A stretch of DNA of 64,000 bases, taken from the NCBI RefSeq assembly GCF_024435355.1, contig NZ_JAMJWG010000021.1, forward strand, positions 111,909-175,908, written 5' to 3'. The stretch is from Streptomyces odontomachi (lineage in GTDB: Bacteria > Actinomycetota > Actinomycetes > Streptomycetales > Streptomycetaceae). This document shows, piece by piece, positions 1 to 8,080 of the stretch. The notes beneath the pieces were generated by a model. That model ran no database searches. It was given only the letters and a program-made list of their open reading frames with translations, and had not been told where the DNA came from. Numbering within the stretch: position 1 is the first letter of the stretch; each line of letters starts with the position of its first letter. A program made the translations under genes and the position numbers.

Positions 1-1283
1 CCGGCCCCGGGACGCTGGCCGAGGTGGCCCGTGACGGACGGGTCCGGCTCGCGGCGCGGCGGCCAGGGCCCGACCGGGCGCACTCCGTACGGGTCGGCGA
101 TCTGTCCGGGCGGCCCGCTCGGCTCGTCACCCTGGGCGGGGGGCAGACCGGGCGCGGCGTCGCCCTGGGCCGGCGGCAGGCCGCGGCGCCCGGCCTCGCC
201 GCGCTGCTCCTCCTGGCTGCGGGCGGCGGCCCGGGCACCGGCACGGTAGGCGGCGATGGCGCCGGCGCGGGCGGCTCGGGCATCCATGCCGTTCGACCCC
301 GGGTAGGGGCTCGACGGGCCGGGGCGGCCCGCGGCGTCGAGTCCGGCGGGGCCGGTCGGGGGGCCTGCGGGGCCGGTCGGGCGGGCAGCGGGCGACAGCC
401 CACCGGTGGTCCCGTACGCCGGACCGCTCGAAGGGTCGCCCGGACCTCCCGGACTGCCCGGACCGCCTGAACCCCCCGGGTCACCGGGGAAGACGCCCGG
501 TCGATCCGGGTAACCGCCGCCCGAACCGCCCCCAGGACCGTCTCCCCGGTCGCCGAACCCGCTGCCCGGGCCGCCGCCGTGGCTCCAGGAGCCGGTGTCG
601 CCCATGGGCGACCGGGGCAGCTCGCCGCTGGGAGCGAGGGCGAGGGCGGCGGGGTCCGGAGTCGGGTCGTACCCGCACAGGGCCTCTTCGGCGGCGCCGG
701 CCGCCAGGCCGGTGAGCAGCACCCGGCCGTCGTCGCAGACCAGGACGGTGCGGGTGGTGATGTTGCGGTGCACCCAGCCGTGCGCGTGCAGGGCGCGCAG
801 GGCGGTCAGCACGTCGGCGGCGATCTCCGCCGCGCGGTACGGCGACAGGGGGGACTCGGCGAGGAGGGCGTCGAGCGGGCTCGCGGCGACCACTTCGCTG
901 ACGATCCACAGCGAGCCGTCCTCGGCGAACACGTCGAAGACCTGGTCGAGACGGGGGTGGTCGGGGATCTGGGCGGCGGCCTGCGCGGCCTCGATCGCGC
1001 GCCGTACCGCCGGGTCCGACGAGGTGCGGACGGCACCCGCCATGGCCCGGCTGCCGGGCCGCCGCGCCCCCGGCAGGCCACCGCGGGCGGTGAAACCCTC
1101 CGGAAGGCCGTCCGCGTCCAGCACTTCGGCCTCGACGACCTCGGGCAACGGGACCTGGCGGACCAGGACTTCCTGTCCGCTGTAGGTGTCGAATGCACGG
1201 GTCTGGGCGAGTTCGTACTCGTCGGACGGGGGAAGCGGCAGGCGGTAGCGGTCGGCGAGTACCCGGCCCGCGTAGTCGTCCAC
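1..1283 (-). CDS. Kinase-like protein, probable pseudokinase (partial)
   Basis: The reading frame starts at GTG 1283, preceded by GGAAGGGGG, and runs off the left edge after 427 codons. The first ~240 residues have the layout of a bacterial Ser/Thr kinase domain, but three key positions are changed. The usual invariant lysine region reads VLVRQV, the catalytic loop reads HRN instead of HRD, and the DFG metal site reads TGL. I infer a pseudokinase, perhaps a regulatory partner of the active kinase encoded just upstream on the same strand. The rest is a disordered tail rich in Gly, Pro, Ser and Ala. Whether a membrane segment or sensor domain follows cannot be seen. The assignment rests on recognisable motifs, so the fold is likely and the lack of activity is inference. 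Confidence 0.75.
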   Translation of the reverse strand, partial: MDDYAGRVLADRYRLPLPPSDEYELAQTRAFDTYSGQEVLVRQVPLPEVVEAEVLDADGLPEGFTARGGLPGARRPGSRAMAGAVRTSSDPAVRRAIEAAQAAAQIPDHPRLDQVFDVFAEDGSLWIVSEVVAASPLDALLAESPLSPYRAAEIAADVLTALRALHAHGWVHRNITTRTVLVCDDGRVLLTGLAAGAAEEALCGYDPTPDPAALALAPSGELPRSPMGDTGSWSHGGGPGSGFGDRGDGPGGGSGGGYPDRPGVFPGDPGGSGGPGSPGGPGDPSSGPAYGTTGGLSPAARPTGPAGPPTGPAGLDAAGRPGPSSPYPGSNGMDARAARAGAIAAYRAGARAAARSQEEQRGEAGRRGLPPAQGDAAPGLPPAQGDEPSGPPGQIADPYGVRPVGPWPPRREPDPSVTGHLGQRPGA

Positions 1284-1630
1284 GGCGCGGCCCCCTTCCG
1301 ATCGTGGCACTTTCCGTTCTCACCGGAACCGAGCGCAGTCCGTCGAATGCGTACGGTCCACAACCACTCACGATACGTGCCGAACCACAACCGTATCGAG
1401 CAGATGTGGATAACAGATCGGACCAGCCGTCACCGCGCCCTCACGAACCCCACCTGACCTGCCGATACGTCACGTTGCCCGGTCCGTCGCCGAACCGGCC
1501 TGCGTGGCGCGGCGGTTGCACTGGATCGGCGCGGCGCCCCCGGCTCACCCGGCGATCGGTCACCCGTGGCGATCAGCGTGGACGGGCACGGCAGGGGCCG
1601 GGGCCCCGGACTGCGGGCCCCGGGCGCCGC
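1284..1630. other. Intergenic region between two kinase-family genes
   Basis: This 347-base gap holds the ribosome binding site of the downstream pseudokinase gene and a GC-rich hairpin just after the active kinase gene. No other reading frame with convincing codon bias or start site was seen, and no promoter hexamers stood out. Confidence 0.5.
1598..1623 (-). terminator. Hairpin after the membrane kinase gene
   Basis: A perfect 9-bp stem (CCGGGGCCC with GGGCCCCGG) and 8-base loop lie 8 bases past the stop codon of the kinase gene. No T-run follows, as is common for Streptomyces terminators. Confidence 0.5.
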
Positions 1631-4423
1631 TCAAGACTTGGGCTGGAAGGTGCGGGTGAAGGTGTTCCAGGTGTCGTGGCGCAGGTCCGAGCCCCAGGAG
1701 TCGGCCTTGGCCGTGTACATCATCGCGTACCCGAGGTGGGAGTTGACGACGAATCCGCGGTCGATCCGGCGGAACTTGGTGCCGTCCTTGACGAAGGTGA
1801 ACTCCCAGTCGGCCGCGAGCCAGTCGCGGTAGCCGACCGGCTCGATGCGGATGCGGTGGTACTGGTCCAGGTGGATGTTGTCTTCCTGCTGCTTCCAGTC
1901 GAGGAACGGGTTGGCCTCCGGGGACGCCGTCGTGCCGATCAGCAACTCCTGCTGGTCGGGGCCGGTGAAGTGGACTCCGGCGCCGTCGGTGGAGGTCACC
2001 TTCCAGCCCGCCGGCAGCCCTATCGAGAAGCTGGTCGACTTGTACGTCCGCGCGGCGGCGCCCTGGTCCGTGTCGCCGGAGCCGCCCCCGCTGCCGCCCT
2101 TCCCCGAGCCTCCGGACGCCTGGCCGTCGGAACCGCCGGAGTCCTGGTGCTGGCCCTGGTCGTTGTCGGTGCCCTTGCCACCGTCGGTGCCCTTGCCGCC
2201 GTCGCCTCCCGCGCTGGCCCCGCCGGACGTGCTGGTGCCTCCGGTGTCCTGGCCGTGCGCGGTGTCGTCGCCACTGCCGTTCGTGAGCTTCAGCGCCAGC
2301 ACGGTGCCGAGCACGGCCACCACGACCACCAGGGCCGTGATCATCAGGGCGCGGCGGGTCGCCGGCCGCTTGCCGGACGGCCGGGCGTGGGTGTGCGGCA
2401 CGGTCGGCAGGGCCCCGGGAGCCGTCGGGCCGGCGGGTCCAGAGGTCCCCGTCGACGCCATGACCGCGGACGGGTCACCGGATCCACCCGGGCCGTCGGT
2501 CCCGGTCGAGCCATGGGCCTGCGACGGGTCGGTGGGCGTGCCGAACGGGTCGGGAGCCGGGCCGAAGCCCGGCAGCGAGGTGTCCGCCACCGGTGTCTCG
2601 GAGCCGTCCGCGGCGGGCGCCGCCGCGCCGTGGGCTGCCGTGTCGTGGGCCGGCTTGTCGAACGACACCGGGCCCGCCGTACGGCCGGACGCCTCGGCGT
2701 CGACCGGCAGCGGCTGACCGTTTCCGCCGAGAACGGTGGTCATCTCGTCCTGGTAGTCCGCGACCGCGTCGTGGGCTCCGAACGTCCGGTACGCGTTCGG
2801 GTCCGGATCACCGGGGCTCGCCTGGTCGGCCGGGGCCGCGCCGGAAACGGCGTCGTCCCGGCCGGAAACGGCGTCGGCAGGCGGGGCGTCGAAAGGAGCA
2901 CCCGACGCCGCTTCCGGCGACCCGGACACCTCGTCCGCCCGATCCGTGGGCCGGTCCTCCGCCTTGTCGTGGGCCTGGACTCCGTCGGAGCCGGCCGGTA
3001 CCGAGGCATCACCCGTCGAGGCCGCGGAGGCGTCCGCCCCCGTGGACGGCACCGCATCCCTGCCGCCCGCGCCGGCACCGCGGTCGTCCGCGACACCGGC
3101 GGGGCTCGGATCGGGTGCCGCGGTGGGATCGTGCTGCCCGGCAGCCGGATCGGACGGGGCGTTCCGATCGGCGACGTCGACATCGCCATACTGCCCGGAC
3201 ACCGGGTCCCGCCCGGGGACGGCGTCGTTCGGTGCGGAGACGGCATCCTGGCGTGACGCCACCGCTGCCGCGGCACCGGCGGCGCCCATCGCGACCGCTC
3301 CCTCAGCCGCCGCGGTGTGGGAGGGGCTCGCGGCGCCGGCATGCTGCTGTCCGGCGGCGGGCGCGGTGTCGGCCTCGGCGTCCGCGCCGATGTCCGCGGC
3401 GCCCCCGCTCGACGCATCCGGGGCCGGGTCGGACGGCGCGTCAGCGGGCGCTTCGGCGGCCGCGCCGGTGGCCGGAGCGCTGTCCTCCGGCTTGCCGGAC
3501 TGCCGCTTGGTGGGCGGCAGGACCAGCGAGGTCGTCGCCGTGTCGTCGCCGGGCCCGACCGTCGGGAGTTCCACGCCGTCGATGACGGCACGAAGCAGCG
3601 CGCGGGCCGCCGCGTCGTCGAGGCGCTCGTCGGCGTCCTTGGCGAGCAGACCGCAGATGGCCTTCTCCAGCGGGCCCGCGTTCTTGGGCCGCTCCAGCGG
3701 TTCGGTCATGACGGCCGTGAGGGTCGCGATGGCGGACCCCTTGTCGTACGGCGGGACGCCCTCCACGCAGGCGTACAGCAGACCACCGAGCGACCACAGG
3801 TCGGCGGCCGGGCCGGGGCGGTGACCGCGGGCGCGCTCCGGGGAGATGTACGACGGGGCGCCGACGAGCATGCCGGTCGAGGTGATGGACGGGTCACCCT
3901 CGACCTGGGCGATCCCGAAGTCGGTCAGCACCACCCGGCCGTCCTCCGACATGAGCACGTTGGACGGCTTCACATCGCGGTGCAGGATGCCCTGGCGGTG
4001 CGCAGCGCGCAGCACGTCGAGGACGGCGAGGCCCACCACGGCGGCGCGCTGCGGGGTCAGCACGCCGTCCTCGCGGATGACCTCGGCGAGCGACTTGCCC
4101 TCGATCAGCTCCATCACGATCCAGGGGCGGTCGTCCTCCTCGACGACGTCGAACACCGTCACCGCGCTGCGGTCGTGAATCCGGGCGATGGCCTTGGCCT
4201 CGCGCAGGGTGCGCGTGATGAGGCGACGCTTCTCGTCCTCGTCGCTGGAGGGGAAACGCAGTTCCTTGATGGCGACGGTGCGGCCCAGCATCTCGTCCGC
4301 CGCGCGCCAGACCGTGCCCATGCCGCCGCGGCCCAGCACCTTGCCCAACCGGTACCGACCGGCGAGGAGACGTGCCCCCGTGTCCCGGCGGGTCTTGTCC
4401 TCCGCCTGCTCCGCCTCCGACAT
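1631..4423 (-). CDS. Membrane Ser/Thr protein kinase (PknB-like) with extracytoplasmic domain
   Basis: This 930-residue transmembrane Hanks-type kinase has a complete catalytic core. It shows the glycine loop GRGGMG at 31-36, invariant Lys53, helix-C Glu75, HRDVKPSN with catalytic Asp150, and DFG at 168-170. The kinase domain ends near 290. It is followed by ~390 residues of Ala/Asp/Pro-rich linker, one membrane helix at about 692-712, a Gly/Ser/Asp-rich spacer, and a compact outer domain at about 795-930. That outer domain begins near the motif SIGLPAGWKV and is probably a sensor. I chose the ATG at 4423 because GAGGGG precedes it and the domain begins soon after. An upstream in-frame start at 4471 is less likely. 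The neighbouring pseudokinase gene lies downstream on the same strand. Substrates cannot be inferred. Confidence 0.93.
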   Translation of the reverse strand: MSEAEQAEDKTRRDTGARLLAGRYRLGKVLGRGGMGTVWRAADEMLGRTVAIKELRFPSSDEDEKRRLITRTLREAKAIARIHDRSAVTVFDVVEEDDRPWIVMELIEGKSLAEVIREDGVLTPQRAAVVGLAVLDVLRAAHRQGILHRDVKPSNVLMSEDGRVVLTDFGIAQVEGDPSITSTGMLVGAPSYISPERARGHRPGPAADLWSLGGLLYACVEGVPPYDKGSAIATLTAVMTEPLERPKNAGPLEKAICGLLAKDADERLDDAAARALLRAVIDGVELPTVGPGDDTATTSLVLPPTKRQSGKPEDSAPATGAAAEAPADAPSDPAPDASSGGAADIGADAEADTAPAAGQQHAGAASPSHTAAAEGAVAMGAAGAAAAVASRQDAVSAPNDAVPGRDPVSGQYGDVDVADRNAPSDPAAGQHDPTAAPDPSPAGVADDRGAGAGGRDAVPSTGADASAASTGDASVPAGSDGVQAHDKAEDRPTDRADEVSGSPEAASGAPFDAPPADAVSGRDDAVSGAAPADQASPGDPDPNAYRTFGAHDAVADYQDEMTTVLGGNGQPLPVDAEASGRTAGPVSFDKPAHDTAAHGAAAPAADGSETPVADTSLPGFGPAPDPFGTPTDPSQAHGSTGTDGPGGSGDPSAVMASTGTSGPAGPTAPGALPTVPHTHARPSGKRPATRRALMITALVVVVAVLGTVLALKLTNGSGDDTAHGQDTGGTSTSGGASAGGDGGKGTDGGKGTDNDQGQHQDSGGSDGQASGGSGKGGSGGGSGDTDQGAAARTYKSTSFSIGLPAGWKVTSTDGAGVHFTGPDQQELLIGTTASPEANPFLDWKQQEDNIHLDQYHRIRIEPVGYRDWLAADWEFTFVKDGTKFRRIDRGFVVNSHLGYAMMYTAKADSWGSDLRHDTWNTFTRTFQPKS

Positions 4424-4571
4424 GTGTCCCCTCTGCAACCCGCCCCGACTCAAGCCCCCATTGTCCCCCACCGCCAGGGATGCCCCTCACGGGGTGATCC
4501 CCGGGTCCGCCGGGAGGGCTGCCGTCCCGCATGATGGGCCGGGCCCCGGCGGGATGACAAGGGAGGACTTC

Positions 4572-5609
4572 ATGCCCGTACTTCGGACACTGCCGGCGCT
4601 CTCGCTGACCGTGGTCCTGCTCGGCCTGGTCTCGGGCAGCGCGCCCGTGACCGGGGACCAAGCTTCGGGCGCCACTCTTCCCTTGCTCGCCGACAAGGGC
4701 AAGGGCCAGACCGTTGCGCTGCTGACCCGCGACGAGACCGGTACACGGTTCGTACGGAGCGGGCCGGCGATCCGGCGTGCGGACCACTTCCGCGCGGGCA
4801 GCATCACGAAGACCTTCCTCGCCACGGTGGTGCTGCAACTCGCCGCTGAACACCGGCTTTCGCTGTCCGACACCGTCGACGACCATCTTCCGGGCCTGGT
4901 GCGCGGGCACGGCAACGACGGACGGGCGCTGACCCTGCACGCGCTGCTCGACCACACCAGCGGGCTGTACGACTACACGGCGGACACCGGCGGCGCCGTG
5001 CCCCTCCCCCCGGGCGACGCGGTGCGTCTCGCACTCTCCCATCCGCCGACACCGCGCGGCGCCTTCGCCTACTCCAACACCGACTACGTGCTGCTCGGCA
5101 TGGTGATCGAGCAGGTCACCGGCGAGCCGTACGCGACGGTGACGCGCCGGCGCATCATCGAGCCGCTGCACCTGACCGGCACGTCCTTCCCCGGCGGCCG
5201 TACCACCCTGCCCACGCCGCACGGTCGGGCGCACACCGCCGGGGGCCGCGATGTCACCGACCTCGATCCCCGGGTCGCGGGAGCGGCGGGCGAGTTGGTC
5301 TCCACCCTGGACGACCTCGACCGCTTCTACACCGCACTGCTCGACGGCCGGCTGCTGCCGCCCGCCCAACTCGCCCGGATGCTGGACACCCGGGCCACCC
5401 ACGGGCTGTACGGCCTCGGGGTGTATCCCCAGCGGCTGTCCTGCGGGGTGACCGTGTGGGGCCACAACGGTCGCATCGTGGGGAGTTACGTGCGCAGCGT
5501 CGCGACGCGGGACGGGCGGCACGTCCTGACGTACCGCCTGAACACGGACGAGGCGCCTACGCGGCGGGCGGAGTCGGCGCTGCTCAGGGGTGAGTTCTGT
5601 AGGGGGTGA
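4572..5609 (+). CDS. Secreted serine hydrolase, beta-lactamase / D-Ala-D-Ala carboxypeptidase family (S12)
   Basis: This 345-residue exported enzyme has the three hallmarks of class C-like penicillin-recognising hydrolases: SITK (nucleophile Ser77, Lys80), YSN at 167-169, and a C-terminal HNG near residue 303 in place of the usual KTG. A hydrophobic N-terminal signal segment spans about residues 5-24. The ATG at 4572 follows AGGGAGGA at a good distance; an ATG at 4554 lacks this. Members act on peptidoglycan peptides, D-amino peptides or esters, and the sequence does not say which. It is transcribed divergently from the kinase gene and convergently with glpD. Resistance to beta-lactams should not be assumed. 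Confidence 0.88.
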   Translation: MPVLRTLPALSLTVVLLGLVSGSAPVTGDQASGATLPLLADKGKGQTVALLTRDETGTRFVRSGPAIRRADHFRAGSITKTFLATVVLQLAAEHRLSLSDTVDDHLPGLVRGHGNDGRALTLHALLDHTSGLYDYTADTGGAVPLPPGDAVRLALSHPPTPRGAFAYSNTDYVLLGMVIEQVTGEPYATVTRRRIIEPLHLTGTSFPGGRTTLPTPHGRAHTAGGRDVTDLDPRVAGAAGELVSTLDDLDRFYTALLDGRLLPPAQLARMLDTRATHGLYGLGVYPQRLSCGVTVWGHNGRIVGSYVRSVATRDGRHVLTYRLNTDEAPTRRAESALLRGEFCRG

Positions 5610-5925
5610 GCCCTACGACTCCCCCTGCCGCCGGCTATTCGGGCGCCGAAGGCGCCCCCGAAAAGGGGCGCGGGACTGTGTCGATATGCGGCTCCGCCGC
5701 GTGGGCGCGAGCAACCACCCACCGGCCGGTGGTCCGGATGCGACAGAAACTGCCCCTTTGGGCCGGTGGCGACCTGCAAGGTCACATCGTGGCTGGTCGC
5801 GCAGTTCCCCGCGCCCCTTGGGTGGGCACCCCGAGCCGCCCCGGCCCCGGAAAGTGGGCCCCCGGACCGCCCGGGCACCCCACGTGGGCACCCCGGACCG
5901 CCGGGGTCACGAAAGGGCCCGCGGG
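5610..5925. other. Convergent intergenic region containing a dispersed repeat
   Basis: The 316 bases between two convergent genes hold an inverted-repeat-bounded element at 5663-5819 and several short GGGCACCCC-type repeats. No gene is supported here. Confidence 0.6.
5663..5819. repeat. Dispersed intergenic repeat, copy A
   Basis: The element begins with AAGGGGCGCGGG and ends with the inverse arm TTCCCCGCGCCCCTT. It contains the internal module with the hairpin GCGGCTCCGCCGC and ACCGGCCGGTGG. Related copies occur at 16750-16876 and 49760-49891, with a single arm at 45502-45523. It lies between two gene 3' ends, so it could act as a bidirectional terminator or be a small non-autonomous mobile element. 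Confidence 0.7.
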
Positions 5926-7632
5926 CTAACCCGCGACGATGTCCGGCGCACCGAGCCGCGCCGCATCCGCCGTCAAGTCATCCGGCTGCCGCTGGGATTC
6001 CCGCTCGGCCTCCACCCGCTTCTCGTAGTGCTCCACCTCCCGGTCCGTGCGGTCCGCGTCCCAGCCGAGTACGGGGGCCATGAGCTGGGCCGCCTCGCGG
6101 GCGCACCGGGTGCCGCGGTCGAAGGTCTCGATGGAGATGCGGGTGCGGCGGGTCAGGACGTCGTCGAGGTGGCGCGCCCCTTCGTGCGAGGCGGCGTAGA
6201 CGACCTCGGCGCGCAGGTAGTCGTCGGCGCCGGTGAGCGGGGCGCCGAGGGTGGGGTCGGCGGCGATGAGGTCGAGGACTTCCTCTATGAGCGATCCGTA
6301 GCGGTTCAGCAGGTGTTCGACGCGGACGACGTGCAGGCCGGTCTTGACGGCGAGATGGGCGCGGGCGTTCCACAGCGCCTTGTAGCCCTCGGCGCCGATC
6401 AGCGGGACGTCCTCGGTGACGCAGTCCGCGACGCGCTGGTCGAGCCCGTGCACGGCCTCGTCCACGGCGTCCTTGGCCATCACGCGGTACGTCGTGTACT
6501 TGCCGCCCGCCACCACCACGAGCCCGGGGGCGGTGTGGGCCACGGTGTGCTCGCGCGAGAGCTTGCTGGTGGCCTCCGACTCCCCGGCGAGCAGGGGGCG
6601 CAGGCCGGCGTACACGCCCTGGACGTCGTCCCGGGTCAGGGGGACGGCGAGGACGGAGTTCACGTGCTCGAGGAGGTAGTCGATGTCGGCGCTGGACGCG
6701 GCCGGGTGGGCCTTGTCGAGGTCCCAGTCGGTGTCGGTGGTGCCGACGATCCAGTGCCGGCCCCAGGGGATGACGAAGAGCACGCTCTTCTCGGTCCGCA
6801 GGATCAGGCCCGTGGTGGAGTGGATCCGGTCCTTCGGGACGACCAGGTGGATGCCCTTGGACGCCCGGACGTGGAACTGGCCGCGCTCGCCGATCAGCGC
6901 CTGGGTGTCGTCCGTCCACACGCCGGTGGCGTTGACGACCTGCTTGGCGCGGATCTCGTACTCGCCGTCGGCCTCCAGGTCGCGCACGCGTGCGCCGACG
7001 ACCCGCTCGCCCTCCCGGAGGAAGCCGATCACCCGGGTGCGGTTGGCGACCCGCGCGCCGTACGAGGCCGCGGTGCGGATCAGGGTGGCGACGAAGCGCG
7101 CGTCGTCCATCTGGGCGTCGTAGTACTGGAGGGCGCCGACCAGGGCGTCCTTCCGCAGGCAGGGGGCCACGCGCAGTGCGTGCCGCCGCGAGAGGTGCCG
7201 GTGCATGGGCAGGCCGCGGCCGTGGCCCTTGGCCATCGACATCACGTCGTACAACGCCACACCCGAGCCCGCGTAGAGCCGCTCCCAGCCCTGGTGCTGG
7301 AGCGGGTACAGGAACGGCACCGGCTTGACGAGATGCGGCGCGATCCGCTCCAGGAGCAGGCCACGCTCCTTCAGTGCCTCCCTGACCAGGGCGAAGTCCA
7401 GCATCTCCAGATAACGCAGACCGCCGTGTATGAGCTTGCTCGACCGGCTCGACGTGCCCGACGCCCAGTCCCGTGCCTCGACGAGACCGGTGGACAGGCC
7501 ACGGGTCACGGCGTCAAGGGCCGTGCCCGCGCCGACCACGCCGCCGCCCACGACCAGCACGTCAAGCTCCCGCTCGGCCATTGCCGCCAGTGACTCGGCG
7601 CGGTCCGCCGGTCCCAGTGTCGCTGTCCTCAC
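5926..7632 (-). CDS. glpD: Glycerol-3-phosphate dehydrogenase (FAD-dependent)
   Basis: GlpD oxidises sn-glycerol 3-phosphate to dihydroxyacetone phosphate and passes electrons to the membrane quinone pool. The 568-residue protein opens with an FAD-binding Rossmann segment, LDVLVVGGGVVGAG, then TSSRSSKLIHGGLRYLE, a family signature. The C-terminal third matches the extra helical domain of GlpD. I chose GTG 7632 because GGGAG lies 5 bases upstream. Another in-frame GTG at 7662 with GAGGAG farther away would add ten residues. The gene stands alone and not beside glpF/glpK. Identification is firm; its share of glycerol catabolism relative to any paralogue cannot be judged. Confidence 0.92.
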   Translation of the reverse strand: MRTATLGPADRAESLAAMAERELDVLVVGGGVVGAGTALDAVTRGLSTGLVEARDWASGTSSRSSKLIHGGLRYLEMLDFALVREALKERGLLLERIAPHLVKPVPFLYPLQHQGWERLYAGSGVALYDVMSMAKGHGRGLPMHRHLSRRHALRVAPCLRKDALVGALQYYDAQMDDARFVATLIRTAASYGARVANRTRVIGFLREGERVVGARVRDLEADGEYEIRAKQVVNATGVWTDDTQALIGERGQFHVRASKGIHLVVPKDRIHSTTGLILRTEKSVLFVIPWGRHWIVGTTDTDWDLDKAHPAASSADIDYLLEHVNSVLAVPLTRDDVQGVYAGLRPLLAGESEATSKLSREHTVAHTAPGLVVVAGGKYTTYRVMAKDAVDEAVHGLDQRVADCVTEDVPLIGAEGYKALWNARAHLAVKTGLHVVRVEHLLNRYGSLIEEVLDLIAADPTLGAPLTGADDYLRAEVVYAASHEGARHLDDVLTRRTRISIETFDRGTRCAREAAQLMAPVLGWDADRTDREVEHYEKRVEAERESQRQPDDLTADAARLGAPDIVAG

Positions 7633-8080
7633 GCTGTCTCCCGTCGCCTCTCGCGCTCTCACGCCCTGCGCTCTCCTCGGGGTGCTCGCCGGCCCGGTGC
7701 CGTGCGGGCGCGTGCGCCCTGCCCGGTCCCGAGCGCCGGCTCGGGCCCCTCGCCCGGGTGCCCGGTCGAACGTGCATCCCTCACGTCTGAGTCTGACCGC
7801 GTTGTTCGACTTCAGCCACCATGGGCCGGCCCCTCCCCCACCACCACCCTCAACGGATCACGCCGCGCACGCCACCCCTTTCGGACGGGAAGAACATTTC
7901 CCATACCGGACATGCACCGCAGGACTGCGGATAACTCCGGGCTACCGCAGGCGAATTTCGGCCGAGTCAATCCGGCATCACGGTCATATTTACTCCTAGT
8001 GTGACATTGCGCTGGTCCAGTCTGTCCACCGGACTTGCGTGATCCTCCCTCGCCGGCTATCGGGAAGGACGCCGCACACC
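7633..8080. other. Divergent promoter region glpD / sugar dehydrogenase homologue
   Basis: This 448-base divergent region is relatively A+T rich between 7880 and 8010. It contains a GGGAA-N6-TTCCC palindrome at 7887-7902 that could be an operator. On the minus strand there is a TTGACT hexamer (7965-7970) without a good partner -10. No coding frame or confident promoter was found. Confidence 0.4.

Noticed and set aside
1193..3256. Long plus-strand open frame opposite the kinase genes
   Set aside because: It is the complement of a coding strand with extreme third-position GC, has no start signals and an Arg/Gly-rich composition. The opposite strand has complete kinase motifs.
5663..5819. Insertion sequence
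   Set aside because: The element is far too small for a transposase and has no visible target duplication. It is listed only as a dispersed repeat.
5590..7593. Plus-strand open frame opposite glpD
   Set aside because: It arises from the codon bias of glpD on the other strand and begins inside a repeat-rich gap.
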